A DNA stretch of 64,000 nt from Crocodylus rhombifer (GCA_038503035.1 JAVSML010024260.1:1021953-1085952), one strand, 5' to 3'. Shown: positions 21,701 through 34,249, counted from the stretch's first letter. The notes: generated by a model from the sequence alone, not told the origin. A program made the numbers and translations.

Positions 21701-23664
21701 CCAAGTGCCATGAGTGGCAATGGGGAACTGCTTTTCTGTCTGCATCCTAAGTGGTTGGAAACCACTCATAATAAAACAGAAATTTGGTGAACACAGACTG
21801 GTTTAAAAAAGGTGGAACCTGGTCTAAGATTTGCACCCTCCCCCAAGGGCAAATGTGTGTTCTGTTCACTACCAATCTAACCTACACCACTTACAGAAAC
21901 TTGGTAACTTGGATCGATTCTGCCTCCAGGTTTTTGAATGCCTGTACCTAGCCTGCGTGGTTAAATTAGTGACTTTTTCAAGCAGATCTTTGACTAGAGC
22001 TCTGAGATTTCAAAGCCAGAGAAATAGCTACCCACTACGTAATTTAGCAAAACTTATATGTTCTTGGACATTTAAGTCAATGTTTCTCTATACTTTCAGT
22101 AAAGATTTATTTGGTTCAATGACTTCAGGTCAAGTGCAAAAGACTTAAATGCAGCCTGACTAGCTGAATAGAGAAAGGGGAAAAAAAATGCTCTTTTATC
22201 GTAGTTGGGCCTGCAGCCAGCCCTGTTTGTGACATCATGGAAACTTGTGGTATCCTGTGTGCATAGTAGTAAGAAACTGTTGTGCACATACTCTTTTTTT
22301 CTTTTCTGTTATGCTACAGCAACCAGCTTTGACTTGACATGTCATTTCTAACAGTGTAAATAGCTTGTCATTATCCTTTCTAAATAAAGAGCTTTGCTTT
22401 CTTTTAAACACTTACTTATTTATGAATGAGTTCACTGAAGTGGAGGTGTCAGAGAAGCACATTTTTCCTCCAAACCAATATCTTCACTTCCCCTTGAAAT
22501 TTTGTGACTACTCACAGTGAGTTGCAAGTAAGCCAGATGAATTTGCTGAGTTATTGCTTCAGTGAGTTAGGTCTGTCCTTTGATCTGAAAGTGCCCTGGA
22601 GCAGAGGCAAGGAATCCTGGGGCCAAATCCTGTTCACTTGACTCGCATGAGAGGTCAGAGAGAGTATTTCCTCAAATGAAATTTGTTGCAGTATTATGTC
22701 AACTTTTTCATATTTTGGAAACTGAGACTGTTGCAACTAACTCCTCCTTTCTTTTTATATTATGGTTTCTACCTGTTTATTAATTTTTGACTCTGTGAAT
22801 ATTTTATACATTTTAGAGCAAACTAATCTCAGCATATTTATTATAGAATCTGGTAGCAGTGCCACTGAGTAAGACTGCCAGACATTTTGAAAAAATATTG
22901 AAAAAAATCCTTCCAAATGTCATCAAGATACAAGCTGTTAAACAAACAAACAGTTCATCATACATGCTTAGTATAAACTTGCTAATTTAACCATTAGAAT
23001 TGCTAGAGTCCATTCTCACAGAGTGTCCTCACTGGCCTTTCTGTGCTGACCAGTTTCTGCACTGAGTCATCCGAAGGGTACAACTGAGCACGCTACTTCC
23101 CTCACAGCTACTCTGCAACCAGGCTGCATATATGAGCAATCCCCGCCACCTCCACTCCTTCATTTAACTGGACTTCATATAAATGGCACTCCCACAGAGA
23201 AACTTGAGCAGCTTTGATCTCCATGCAGTTCTTGCATTTGCCAAGGTTGTAAATAGGTAGAGTGAGGAGGAGATGGTGAAGGAGAGGGGAGTGAACTGGG
23301 ACTGTCTGGGCAAAGAGGCTGGAAAAAATCTGGAGGTGCAAGACTAGGACTTGCTTGGCATGGAGAGTGTGACTGGAATCAAATGTGTCCTTTGCAGAGT
23401 CTGGGCCCAATGAGGTCCGAAGAACAGGACTGAGGGGAACAAGCAAAGCTTGTGTAGAGACAGGCTTTGTACAGGAAGAGTTTGTAGGGTTAGGGCAAAA
23501 GGTTCAAGCTTGGGAAGAGTCTTTGCTGTCATAATACATTGCTATTTGGAGCCTAGTAGGGGATCCAAAATACCTGCTGATTTCACGGTTCCTCTGCTGT
23601 CACAGGAACTTTGCCATTGGCAAAGCATCCATCCCCCTCTAGTGGTGATCTACATAAAGAATGG
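21701..23664. other. Intron 2, no gene seen
   Basis: Mostly AT-rich. ACACAGACTGGTTTAAA near 21793 resembles a MITE end. The minus-strand frame at 23108-23446 has no recognised domain. Confidence 0.55.
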
Positions 23665-23678
23665 CTCTAATAATCCTG

Positions 23679-23863
23679 ACATACAAAAAACTAGAAGTCT
23701 TTGGTTCCAAAATGATACCTTTTATTAGACCAACTGGAAAATGGCAAGAAAATTTGTCCTTTTCTGCAAACTTTCGGGATCGAAGTCCCTTCGTCAGGGT
23801 CTGGGAAAAGTGTAGATGGTACAAGGTAGTAAGAAGTCCCCATAGGTAGGAAACAAAGTACAC
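23679..23863. mobile_element. Short retroposon with 14-bp target duplication (Penelope-like or SINE)
   Basis: The 185-bp insert is flanked by a perfect 14-bp direct repeat CTCTAATAATCCTG (23665-23678 and 23864-23877). The inside has ATGATACCTTTTATTAGACC, AACTGGAAAATGGCAAGAAA and CTTTCGGGATCGAAGTCCC/TTCGTCAGG. That resembles the conserved tail segments seen in vertebrate Penelope-like elements, as I recall them. The duplication length fits target-primed insertion rather than a hAT. Confidence 0.7.
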
Positions 23864-23877
23864 CTCTAATAATCCTG

Positions 23878-24377
23878 TCACTTAGGCTCAACACAGATCT
23901 CTGCCAGTATCTAACCATACTGGTGACCTGTGTGCTAGTATGATGACTTTTTTTTTAAACAGCTAGGAAATTATTCAAAGCAACAACATATACAGGCTTT
24001 AGATAAAGCACCCCCACCACCGTTTTGAAGCACGGAGATGCTGATGCACAAGATGCTCCGTGAGCTTTAATTAAAGTGCCTTCAACCCCCACCTCTGGAG
24101 CACTTGTAAAAACATGCCAAGATATAGAATGGACAGTTCCTTCTCCATGAACTGAGCTAATATTTTGTTTTCTCATTCTTTAAGGTGTGGCCTCATGAGT
24201 TACTGCACACTATACAAGCTCTGTTCTGAAGAAAGAAATATTAATTTCTTCATGGGTTCTTAGGTGGTACTATGATATAATGCTATATGTCAGTAACATA
24301 AATGAATTAGGCAATAGGTGATGCAGGGTGACACTGGGAAAAACTGGATGCATGTGCGTGTATGTGTACACACAGAT
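23878..24377. other. Intron 2, no gene seen
   Basis: No element recognised. A T-run near 23947. Confidence 0.6.
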
Positions 24378-24665
24378 TTCATAGACATTAGGGCTGGAAT
24401 GGACCTTGTGGCATCATTGGGTCCAGCCCCCTGCCCAAAGAACAGGAAGTCAGCTGGGGTCATCAAAACACATCTTGAACATGTCAGAGTAGGTGCTTGC
24501 ACCACTTCTGGGAGGAGTCTATTCCATTTTCTGGAGACTTGGACAGTAGAGAAGTTTTTCCTTATGTCCAGTCTAAAACAGTTTTCCAGCAGTTTGTGAC
24601 CATTGGACCTTATCTTCCCTTGGGGTGCCCTGGTGAACAGATGTTCTCCCAGATCCTTATGCACA
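24378..24665 (-). mobile_element. CR1 LINE 3' fragment (minus strand)
   Basis: Starts with the 3' end TCATAGACATTAGGGCTGGA, then CCCCCTGCCCAAAGAACAGG and GAAGTCAGCTGGGGTCAT. The same sequence is the complement of the end of the CR1 at 55945-55970. Minus-strand reading gives a worn FRLDIRKNFS tail near 24560. Truncated at its 5' side. Confidence 0.9.
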
Positions 24666-24693
24666 CCCCATATATATATGTATGTATGTGGAT

Positions 24694-25713
24694 TAGGCCT
24701 GTGCAAAGCGGCTAGTATTTGCTTCAAATTCGGATTTGGCCAATTCAGAATCACTGAGTCGAATCACTGTCCCAAATTGACTCGGCCGAGTCTGATTCGG
24801 AGATTTGGCTGCTGCTGAATCTCCAAATCGCCCACACCAGGCCCATCCCCCACCCACTCTCCCAGCCTGGCAGTGGCTGTGCCGCCCACCCCAGCTCCTG
24901 GCTCTTTGTAAAAAGAAAAAAAAAAAAAAAAAAAAAATTATGCCCTGGATCACCAGGTACTGCAAGGTGCGGGGGTGGGGGGGGGCAGATCCTCACTGCC
25001 CCCACTTCCTCCCCACACTGTGGCAGGGGGGGGCTGTGCACAAGCCCTCAGACCTCCCCACACTGTCCCAGCCCCCCCTATAGCTGCCCTACCCATCCTA
25101 GCTCCAGGCCTTTAAGGGAAAAAAAACCTGAGGAAAAACCCCTCACTCACCATTTCTGCTGGTGGGGGAGGGGAACGGTTCCCTGCTGCCCCCCCCCCAC
25201 TGCCCTGCACTGCATGGGGGGGGGCTGTGCTACAAGCCAGAGTTGGGGCAAGCAGGGCAGCCGTTGGGGGGGGGGGGGGCTCGTGCAGAGCTTCCCATGC
25301 AGCATAGGGCAGTACCCAGGGCAGTACTCCACCTGGCAGTACCCAGTGAGTCGGGGTCTTTTTTGTTTTTTGTTTTTTTTTAAGTGCAAGAAGCCGGGCA
25401 GGTGGGGCAGCCATGGGGGGCATGAGCTGGGGGAGCAAATGGGGGTTAGGGGGGCTGGGGGAGCTGGCAGGCAATGGGGCCTGGCAGGGGTCTCCCTGTG
25501 GTCCCTTCCCTACCCCCACCCCTGCTTGCCAGCTCCAAGTCCAGCTGCAGCTCCCTGCTGCAGTGGGCAGGGACGGTCCGCATTATCAAGCGTTGAATTG
25601 ATTCAGACCTTTTAATTGGTCCCCTGATTCAATTTATATTTGGAGATTCAGCCACTGAATCGGGCCAGATATCGTCTGAATCAAATTGCCACCCGAAGCT
25701 TCGCACAGCCCTA
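24694..25713. mobile_element. Non-autonomous hAT element, 1020 bp, GC-rich interior
   Basis: Termini TAGGCCTGTGCAAAGC and, inverted, TAGGGCTGTGCGAAGC, with 8-bp duplications ATGTGGAT (24686-24693) and ATGTGCAT (25714-25721), 7 of 8 identical. The ends contain repeated GAATC/GATTC words. The centre is GC-rich with G runs (24968-24985, 25265-25279), an A-run at 24918-24938 and a T-run at 25360-25380. It landed in a TATG simple repeat. Same family as 61197-61924 and the fragment at 33300-34215. Confidence 0.93.
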
Positions 25714-25800
25714 ATGTGCATGTGTATGTATGTATACATGAATATAATATATATATGTATGGGTGTATACATACGTTTATGCACGCACACACACATTGCA
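25714..25800. repeat. TATG/TA simple repeat
   Basis: ATGTGTATGTATGTATACAT, then an ATATATAT run and CACGCACACACACA. Together with 24671-24690 it forms one microsatellite that was split by the hAT. Confidence 0.8.
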
Positions 25801-27700
25801 TGATGGTATGCCAGTTTTTCTCACAAAGAAAACAGGATAGGCCCACCCTGGAAATAAATCTAGGTTGTGCAGGAGAGGAATCAATAGCAGTTGGATGCCT
25901 ATTTGTTGATGAAGTTAACAGAGAATAAGACAAGTGAGATAGGGATTACAGAAAGAAAAAGGCTGAAGTGACATTATTCAGTCAACATCATTTTGACATT
26001 TCATAACTTTGGAGTCCTTGACATTACAACCTTAATAATTCTCCTTTAAAGTAGCTTGAGAAAAATTTTACTACTTAACCTTGCCTATTAATTAGTGAAG
26101 ATTGAGGGTAATATCAAGCATTTATACTTTTTTTTTCCTCCCAGAAACAAGTATTTGAAAACATTGGAACAATAATGACCATCTCCTATCCCAAAATTAT
26201 TTTTCTTTTCTTCACATTACATTTCTTTATGTTTAAAAATAGCTGGAAAATAGAACCCAGAAAGCGGTGACAGTGCCACTTTCTGACTCTTAGCTCGCAA
26301 ATGTGAAAATACTGCAACTTTTTGGAAGCAGTTGAAACTAAGTATTTTGACTCCTTTAAGACCATATGTGATAAATCAGGAATGTTATATAAAGCACATA
26401 TGATTTATTTTACAAGTTAAAGGATATAGTAGAACTAATGTCTCAATATTTCTAATGTTTTTTAAAAGAATCTCAACGTATTTTGTGAACAGTTGTGCGT
26501 GTATTAGTACAATATGATAAACCAAAGATTCATGTTTGTATATTGTATAGCTGTGTGTGTGTCCAATTCCTGATGAGTCTGAGCCATTTGATGCATTAGT
26601 GTAAAGAAGCAGGGCAGCAGCCGGGGCAGTAGCCCCAGGAGCCTTCTGGAGAAATGAGGGGAAGAGGGCACACAAATATAGCAGCAGCTGTGCTGCTGGC
26701 CCAACAGTTACTGTACTGCTAGCAGTGTAGCCCCTGACACTGCTCCATGCACAGCTGCTGCATGCAGAACCCAGAAGTTCCCAGTCATGCCTCTGGCTTG
26801 ATTCCTAAACCCCAGGAGAAATCATGAGCAAAACATTCTGCTTATCTTACCAGGAGGGCTTGATCTGGTAGGCCATTTCAGATCATGTTCACTAGATTGG
26901 GCCTTGTGCAAAACAGATGGGAAGCAGGTGATGATAGTTGTGTCCATATGCCCAGTAGTTGAGTTGGAAATGATATTGCCTACTTGGCAGTATCAGACTA
27001 TTTTGTCAAATGGGTATGTTCCTACAGTGAATTTCACTGAAACCCATTTTCCAATGGGAAAATATTTTAATTCAAAAGATCATCTATTTTAGCTAGGTGG
27101 AGTATTGAATTCAGTTATATCTTTTGTAAAAACTGGGATTCTGACTTTGACGTCCTTTAGTCATTGTATGTCACTATAGTTCTATTGGTTTCAAGGAAGA
27201 AATGTATAATGTTGACTAATATGAGTTTAAAACAAAGTCTTGCTGTCTTTGTGAAAATACCAAACTGATACAAATACAGATGTAGTTTTGAGCATTGTAT
27301 ATTGCTAAATGACCATTAGCCTCTGGCTACTGTGAATTTTAAATCCGTACTTATTCATTATAACAAACAGCGTATGGCAATGAATAATGGAAAACTAATT
27401 AAAGGTAATGAGGCAAAGTCAGTTTGCTCTTAGTTGAGGGTTTCTCATTATATCAGAAGATGTAACTTTTAATATTTAAATACCTTTTTGTACCTTAGCT
27501 TGGAAGGAATTTCAGTAACTCCTTTCAATAATGTTCAGTCAACATGACTCACACATTTAAAGAAATAACTTATTTTAAATGTTAAAATTTATATTTGCTA
27601 TTATTTTGGATCCCAAAAGACTTGAATATGACCTGGAAGGATATTTTCCAGGTCTCATTCTAGTATGTAATAAATATCAGATCTTCAGTCTTTTGTACTC
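25801..27700. other. Intron 2, no gene seen
   Basis: AT-rich. A GC-richer stretch at 26600-26810 contains AGCAGC/GCTGCT words and may be an old element. No gene. Confidence 0.55.
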
Positions 27701-27702
27701 AG

Positions 27703-27895
27703 TGGGTGCATCTACACGAGGCACTTAACTGTGCAGTAGTATAGTTTACTGCACAGTAAGTGTGCATGTCTACATGTGCATGCTTTCTACACAGTAAAAA
27801 CTCCTAATCGAGAGCAAATTTTGTACCTGCAAATGCAGGTATCAGATTCATTTGTGATTAGTTACTGTGCAGTAATGCATATGTAGATGCAGCCC
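27703..27895. mobile_element. MITE with GGGTGCATCTACA termini, about 190 bp
   Basis: Left end TGGGTGCATCTACACGAG; right end, inverted, TGGGCTGCATCTACATATG. Inside, GTGCAGTAGTATAG/TTTACTGCACAGTAA form inverted pairs. No target duplication is clear. Parts recur near 50935-51010. Confidence 0.75.
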
Positions 27896-28480
27896 AGGAG
27901 CAAATCTGCTCCCAAGTCACCCCTGCCACTAGGAGGGCTGGGAGCCTCTTCTGCCCCAGAGCTGAGCTGCCTCTATGGCAGCTTCTGTCTCAAGCCTTTA
28001 AAAGTCTGCAGGCATTTTGAGACCTGGGGCACACAAGCAGGGAGCCTGAGGCAACTGCGGGCCCCTGTGTTCCCCTGGGTAGGCCGCAGGCCAGCTACTC
28101 CAGCCTGCCAGCACCTCAGTGCCGTGCAGCTCCCAGGCCTATGCTGTCAAGGCCTGTAGGCTGCTTCTGCCCCCAGGCCCAGCTGCAGTCAACTTCTGCC
28201 CACAGCCCACCCCCTGAGCCTTAAAGTGCTGTGGGGCATTGCCTCTGCCATGCAGCTACTGGTCCTGAGCTGTGCCCCTGCACTGGGTGCAGGCCAGGCA
28301 GCATAGGGGCAGCTGTGTGGAAGTCCAGAGAGCTGGAATGGGACCCACAATGGCCTCATCATCACCAACTCCCATGCCTGTGCTTGCCACCTGGGGACCC
28401 AACTGGTCTGTGGAAGAGAATGGTGACCTCCATGGCACTGTGGGGTGAGGCAGAGGTGCATTGCCAACTGCAGTGCAGGT
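27896..28480. repeat. GC-rich block after MITE, no gene seen
   Basis: Rich in GCC/CTG words and open on both strands over the same bases. Probably the interior of a degraded element, as with other GC islands here. Confidence 0.45.
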
Positions 28481-29053
28481 GCATGGAACCTGTCTGAAAT
28501 GACTGAGTTGAATCTTGAATTAATTAGTAAGATGAAAACGGTGTTTAATTGCTAGATAAGTAGAGGGCAACTACAATAAAGCAGACAGATATGCCAATGA
28601 ATAAAGAAAAATGCTTTCTAAGTCTATTCCAACTATGTAGTTGGTCCTAAGATGCATCACCCACAAAAATCCTTGCCTCAATGAATCAAGTGACATTTTT
28701 GTAACTTTTTACTCTTAGTTCAACACATTTCTTTTCAGGTATACAGCTTATGTTTTGCTTTGCAAGCTTAAGTTGTAGTATTTTATTTTATACAACTATC
28801 GAAATCGATAAGATCAGTATTGTCATGCCGAAACTGATCTAGAACAGACAATGTGTAAAAATGACACGCTATTGTTATAGAGCATAAATTAGGTCTATTA
28901 TAATGCTGAGATTATTAGAAGATTTTTGTGTTCGATTAAGAATCATCTCCAAGCTATGGAGGAAAACAGCCAATCTGTCAAGCTTACTTAAAAACCAAAG
29001 AACTCAATGTATCCCTCTGTTAACAAAATCTCTTACTGTATCCATAAATTAAT
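28481..29053. other. Intron 2, no gene seen
   Basis: AT-rich intron sequence. No element recognised. Confidence 0.6.
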
Positions 29054-29061
29054 TGGTACAG

Positions 29062-30399
29062 CAGGGGTAGGCAATGTTTTTTGGCAGGAGTGCTGAAAAA
29101 ACCACAATGTCTACCTTGTAAGGTGCTAGAGTGCCAGCATGGCCCAAAAACAAAACTGGGGTGGAGGGGGTACTTGGAAGGATGCATTGCATATTTAATA
29201 CTATTAATAATCATCAATATTGCTTTAATTCTTTTTAAATTTAATTTTTTTTTTTTTATTTTTTTTTTTTACAATAGAGAGCTGGTGTCAGGTAGGGAGC
29301 AGGGCTGCCCCAGGGCTGTACTACTCAGGCTACAGTGAGGGCCCAGGAGCACCAGAGGTGGGACCCAGCCGGCCTGCGCAGCTCCGCAGGGATGGGGTGC
29401 TGCCACCCTGCCCACAAAGGGATGCTGCCTGGCTGAAGCAGGACGCTGGGCCCAGGGAGCTCCCTGTTTGGTCTCTGTGTATGCAGGGTACAGTGGGAGT
29501 GGGAGCTGCAACCATGGGCTGTTCCCTGGGCTCTGGGAACAGCCGCCACAGCTGGTGCTCAGGGCTGAGCCAGCTGGGAGCCTGCAGCACAGCGGCTTTG
29601 TGCAGTGCCTGCCCCAGCCCTGGCCCCTTGAAGGGGACCTGTGGGTGGTCAAGACCAGGACCTGGGCAGGCTGAGGCAGCCATGGTGGCTGTTCCCAGGC
29701 TCCAGGGGGCTCTTGCAGCCAGGCCCCTGCACCGGGGATGGCTCTGCCCTGCCTGCACTGTGCCCAGCATGCGGGGAGTCCAATCCTGGAGAGGGAAACC
29801 CCCTGAGCCCAATGTCCTGCCCCAACCAGGCAGCATCCCCACATGTGCAGGGTGGCTGCGGCCCATCCCTGAGCTGCACGGGCTGCCCAGGCTCCACCAC
29901 AGGTGCCGCTGAGCACCCCCACTTGCCCGCCTGCAACAGCTCAAGCCCACAGCCCCAGGGCAGCCCCCACTTCCTGCCCAGCCCCCGCCTTGCTAAGGGC
30001 CTGACTGGGCTGGCTTGCCCACGGCGCCTCCCCCCACACCACCTGGACAGTGTCCTGACCGCCCAGCCCCAGCACTCAGCACCTCAGTGGTGCCCCGGGT
30101 GGGACAGAGCATCTGTCTGTCTGGGCAGCTCCCTCCAGGGGCCAGCTGGGCTGGAGGATGCAGCCTGGGAGCAAAGGGCGGGGGCAGTAGAGCACAGACA
30201 GCTTCCCTACCTGTGTTTTTCTGGCTCCGCCCAGTGCCTGCTGTGGCGCTGGGACTTGTGGCTGCACAGGAGAGCCTGGAGCAGCAACTTTAAAAAAAGC
30301 CTCAAAACCCCCCAATTTCTTTGCATGCCTCCCGGCCTGCTGGGAACAATATCTCCACCTGCCACTAATGGCATGTGTGCTGATGGCTGCTGACCCCTG
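29062..30399. mobile_element. Non-autonomous hAT element, 1338 bp, GC-rich interior
   Basis: Termini CAGGGGTAGGCAATG and, inverted, CAGGGGTCAGCAGCC, with 8-bp duplications TGGTACAG (29054-29061) and TAGTACAG (30400-30407), 7 of 8 identical. The first 200 bp are AT-rich; 29280-30290 is very GC-rich and shows frames of more than 180 codons on both strands. No transposase domain is visible in any of them, so they are read as compositional. GGCTG/CAGCC tokens recur irregularly. Confidence 0.9.
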
Positions 30400-30407
30400 T
30401 AGTACAG

Positions 30408-31586
30408 CCTCATGCTGTTGTCTATCATGGACCCAGAAAATGAGGAGTCTAAAGGCTTGACTCCCTATTCTACCTCTTCCAGATCATTGAAGCTTGAAGG
30501 ATGGATTGAAGGATGCTTCATAGATTCTGGTTCCCAGTGCAGCCCTGTCTAAAGCATACCCTAACATTTCTTCTTTAAATATAAAATAGGTGTTCAAACT
30601 TACTTTTACATAAAAGCTTTTTTAAAGGCAATCAAACTCATGTAAAAAAAATAGCTGGAATTCAATTCTGAATCTGCCTATTACAAAGTTCTTCTTTGGC
30701 CTGAAGTTTTACTTTGAATTAGTCACCTTTTCTCTCTTTCTCTGAAAAAACAATGTCTTATTACAGTGGCGCTTCACCTGTTGGCCCTGTAGGCTGGGTG
30801 AGTGGCATGGGACTGGTCTCCAGCTGGATTGGGCCCAGCACTGCCTCTGCCCACAATGCATACCTGGTTCAGCTCCTGCACAGTCTTGGCTAGCTCCCAC
30901 AAATTGGGTTCTGTGCTGCCATGGGCTGATCTAGGATTTTGAAATGCAGATAATGTGGATCATCACATATAACACAACATACATTTTTCTCCAGGTTAAG
31001 AAGAACTTTGAAGCTTTACTAATATACTAGGGGCCTAAGGATATATTATTCAGTTAAAGACTGAAGAAAAAAATAAATATAACTCTATTGGAATATGCAT
31101 TAATTTACTATATCATATATTATGTATCAAAACACAAGAAGCTAGGTAAAAATAACAATAGATTTTGTTTCTTTAGTCATGTGAGTGCTAGAATTAAATC
31201 TATATCTCTTTCAAACTAATAAAACACAAGCTAGCCTTCTCAATAATCTTGGCAAAGCATTTAGGGCTTCTATGAAAATTATTTCCATGCCTGAGTTGGT
31301 GTTCACGTGAGTTAATGTTTTCACACTTGAATTAATGTTTTTAGCTAGAGTTAAAAGCAGTCTGCAAGGCTATGAATTAGGAACTACGTTAAGAGGAGCA
31401 GCTAACAGCAGAATTGCAGAAGAAAGGATAGCTTAAATTGTGGAACATCAAGACCTTTAAAAAAGGGAAGAGGGTTGTTAACACTTGGGGAATGAAGAGT
31501 TTAGAAGGAATTGGGTATTTTATAATGAACTATCAAGTCAAGTGACTCCCTCACTTCTGCCTGAATAGAAATGCTGCTTCCACTGC
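30408..31586. other. Intron 2, no gene seen
   Basis: AT-rich, with a short GC-richer stretch at 30765-30915. No gene recognised. Confidence 0.6.
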
Positions 31587-31883
31587 CAGGAAATTGGTTT
31601 TAAACTTTGGGTGGACCAATAATCAAAGGGGACTGTGACTGTCCCACTAAACACCTCCCCACCCCCCCGAATCCACCACATCGTGCTGCCTTACACGGAG
31701 TGCAGGGCCATGCTCTCTGGCCCATGGTACTACTCCCCACAGATCCAGAAATTTGGCAGCAGGGGAGCAGTGCCACCATTCCCCTGCTGTTAATTTTTTG
31801 GACCCATAGGGAGCCTTGCAGGTAAGATGACATGGTGCAGGGAGTCAGACCTGGCCCTTGGTCTGGGGGTTTGAACACCCCTG
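31587..31883. mobile_element. Probable hAT-like element, about 297 bp
   Basis: The right end CAGGGGTGTTCAAACCCCCAG (complement) faces a left TTTTAAACTTTGGGTGGACC. The centre is GC-rich with TGCAGGGCCATGC. The flanks do not give a clear 8-bp duplication, so ends are provisional. Confidence 0.5.
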
Positions 31884-32946
31884 TTCTGTGAGGGGGTTTT
31901 AAATGCAAGTTTGTTACATAGTTTATTATCTAGTACTAATTTGTAGTGTAAATAAAATGGACTGAAGTCTCTATAAGGCTATTTTGTGTGGAGAGGCTCT
32001 TTTTCTTGTAACTACCTGTGATATAGCACTTTTTGTTAATAGTACTTCATAGAGGTCAACATATGAGGAAATAGAGGCCTTGAAAGTAAAGACACTAACC
32101 CAGTGCACCTAAGAAGCCAGTGGTAATTACCTTCCCTTGCTGTTGTAATTCTGATACAAATTGAAAAGTTTTGAGATTCTACTGTTGTGATCAAGAGAGA
32201 ATAATATGAAGAATTCATGTAGACTGGTGTTTCAAAACTGCTTGGCTTGTTCTTTGGGTGTTGCTGAGCCCATGGTTTCTGTTCATGTTTATTCTGCTCT
32301 TACTGCTGGACCTAGTTTGGAAGATACTGGTTGCATATTGAATTTGCTGATTACCCTCAGCATTTTGATAAACAATGAATGGATCTTGATTTGCTGCTGA
32401 TGGTTTGGGGTCAAAGTAAACCACAAGATTAATTTTATCATTTGGAAATGACTGTGTTAGTCTGTTGCTGATAAAATCCCCTGTATTGATTAGCTCACTA
32501 GTATCCAATACGCACTTTGTCTTAATGAATTCTCTAAAGAGGTAGATGATGCCACCTGACAGCTTTCCCAGGATGACTGACTTGTTCAGTTGTTGTAGAA
32601 CTGATTTTAGTGCTGTACCTTCTGTACTGGAGTGACATTCATTCTATTTAGTTGCACAGTATTGGTATAATGGAAAGCAGGGAACTGAACATAAGTTGAT
32701 ATTACAATTTGTTTTTCTGTCACAAAAGTTCTCTTATGATTCACCAGACATTATTTTAATACCATTGATTATATTTAATTTAAATAAAAGCCATAAAAGA
32801 ACCTGTAAGCTGTATTTTAATAGGATGCTTTTCAAATGTAGGGTAAATTTCTATGTGCTGCGTATTTGATGTGGTGCATTAACTTTATTACTTCGCTTAA
32901 ATAATATTAATGCGACTTTATGCTTCCTATTTAGTTTCTAATTTAG
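31884..32946. other. Intron 2, no gene seen
   Basis: AT-rich. The minus-strand frame at 32215-32508 has no recognised domain. Confidence 0.55.
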
Positions 32947-32954
32947 TCTGTGCA

Positions 32955-33220
32955 TAGGGTGACCATATGTTGCCCTATGCATAGACTATCTGGGACAGTC
33001 CCAGGTTTCAAAGTCCATTCCTGATCAGCTGTTGGGAATTTATAATGTGTGTCCTGGAAATTCAGGGGCAATGGGTGTACTTTGGCCAGGAGTTGGAGTG
33101 GCATGGAGTGCCTTTGTCAGGCAGGCTGCCCGCCCAGCATGCAGCCCTGCCCCAGCCAACTTGTGCGGGGTAAAGGGACACAGTGTCCTAGAGTACCGGG
33201 ATTTCCATATGGTCAGCCTG
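32955..33220. mobile_element. hAT MITE, 266 bp
   Basis: Termini TAGGGTGACCATATG and, inverted, CAGGCTGACCATATGG. Flanks TCTGTGCA (32947-32954) and TCTATGTA (33221-33228) agree at 6 of 8 positions. Inside, TTGCCCTATGCATAGACTAT and TGGGACAGTCCCAGG are small palindromes. Confidence 0.8.
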
Positions 33221-33299
33221 TCTATGTATTAAATATATGGCAAATGAAACAGCAACAGTAAATCTATGGATACTTTTTTAGGTAAGATAAATGACATTC

Positions 33300-34215
33300 A
33301 GCTTAGTCCCAGCACTTTAAAAAAAAAAAAAAAATCCCCACACTCACCAGCTGCAGGAATGGCGATTGCCATAGAACAGGTGCTGCGTGGGTGCCAAATG
33401 AACCCCACTGCCCTGTGCTGTGCAAGGGGGCTCTGCCATGAGCCCTCAGAGGACCCAAATCCCCACTACAAGATCTGGTGAGTGTGGGGTTTTTTGCTTT
33501 TTTAACCCATGGGAAGCTGGACTGGGTGGGGGATGGGACCGGGCAGGGCAGCCATGGGGGCTTCTCCTGCAGCTCCTCCAGCTGCCTCTGCCCCTGTGAG
33601 GGGAGCCATAGGTGCTCTGCCTTGCTGCTGCTTGCCCAGCTGCTGGTGGGGGGTGGGGGAGTACGATGCATCTGCGATGCATCTGGGCAGCAGCAGGGCA
33701 TAGCCCCCATTGCCAGCGCTGCTGCACCTGCGTCAGTGCTAGGAGCGGGGTTCTGCCCTGTCACTGCTTGGGATGTTGGGCCATGGGATGTGGGTGCAGC
33801 AGTACTGGGAGGAGGGTTGTGCCCTACTACTGTTTGCCCCCTTCCGCCTGGAGTGAGCCGCGCCTGCATCCTGTCCCTCCCCCCCCGCCCCGGCTAGGCA
33901 AGTGGCAGCAGGGCAGAGCCCCCACTCCTAGCACTGCCACACCTGCATCCCACATCCTCCCAACCCCACTCCCCGAGTATTGCACCACCCCTGCCCCAGC
34001 TGGGCAGCTTGTCCCAGCCCCAGTCCCTCCTTCCTTAATGCCCCTTCCCTCCTCCCTCCCCCAACCCCAACAGACTTACCAGTTGGAGGCAGCTGTCACC
34101 TGCTTGTTTAATCTATGGACAAATCTCTGAATCAGCTGAATCTTTTCCAAAGATTTCCATGTTGATTTGGATGCTTTGAATTGATTTGGAGCTTTTATTT
34201 GGTCTCCTGATTCGA
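33300..34215. mobile_element. Fragment of the GC-rich hAT family (as 24694 and 61197)
   Basis: Shares with the other two copies an A/T homopolymer tract next to AGTGCTGGGA (33304-33335, complement of 61615-61640), GGGCAGGGCAGCCATGGGGG near 33541, and a GATTC-rich end (TCTGAATCAGCTGAATC, TTGAATTGATTTGG at 34125-34190). The TAGGGCTGTGC termini are not visible, so it is truncated or decayed. Confidence 0.65.
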
Positions 34216-34249
34216 TTCAGATTCTTTTTTAAACTAAATTTGACTATGC

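Noticed and set aside
24966..25560. Possible CpG island or promoter
   Set aside because: GC-rich but mainly G and C runs with few CpG, enclosed by hAT termini and target duplications. No start region of a gene is nearby.
24694..25713. Mariner-type element with TA target duplication
   Set aside because: The TA at both ends is compatible, but an 8-bp flank match (7/8) is present outside it, and the second copy also has a 6/8 match, which fits hAT better.
29269..30393. Overlapping frames of about 180-250 codons on both strands
   Set aside because: They lie within a hAT with target duplications, are open on several frames at once because of GC richness, and show no domain or splice context.
33303..34130. 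Frames of 139-188 codons on both strands
   Set aside because: Interior of the GC-rich hAT family; equivalent blocks at 25400 and 61650 do not preserve the reading frame.
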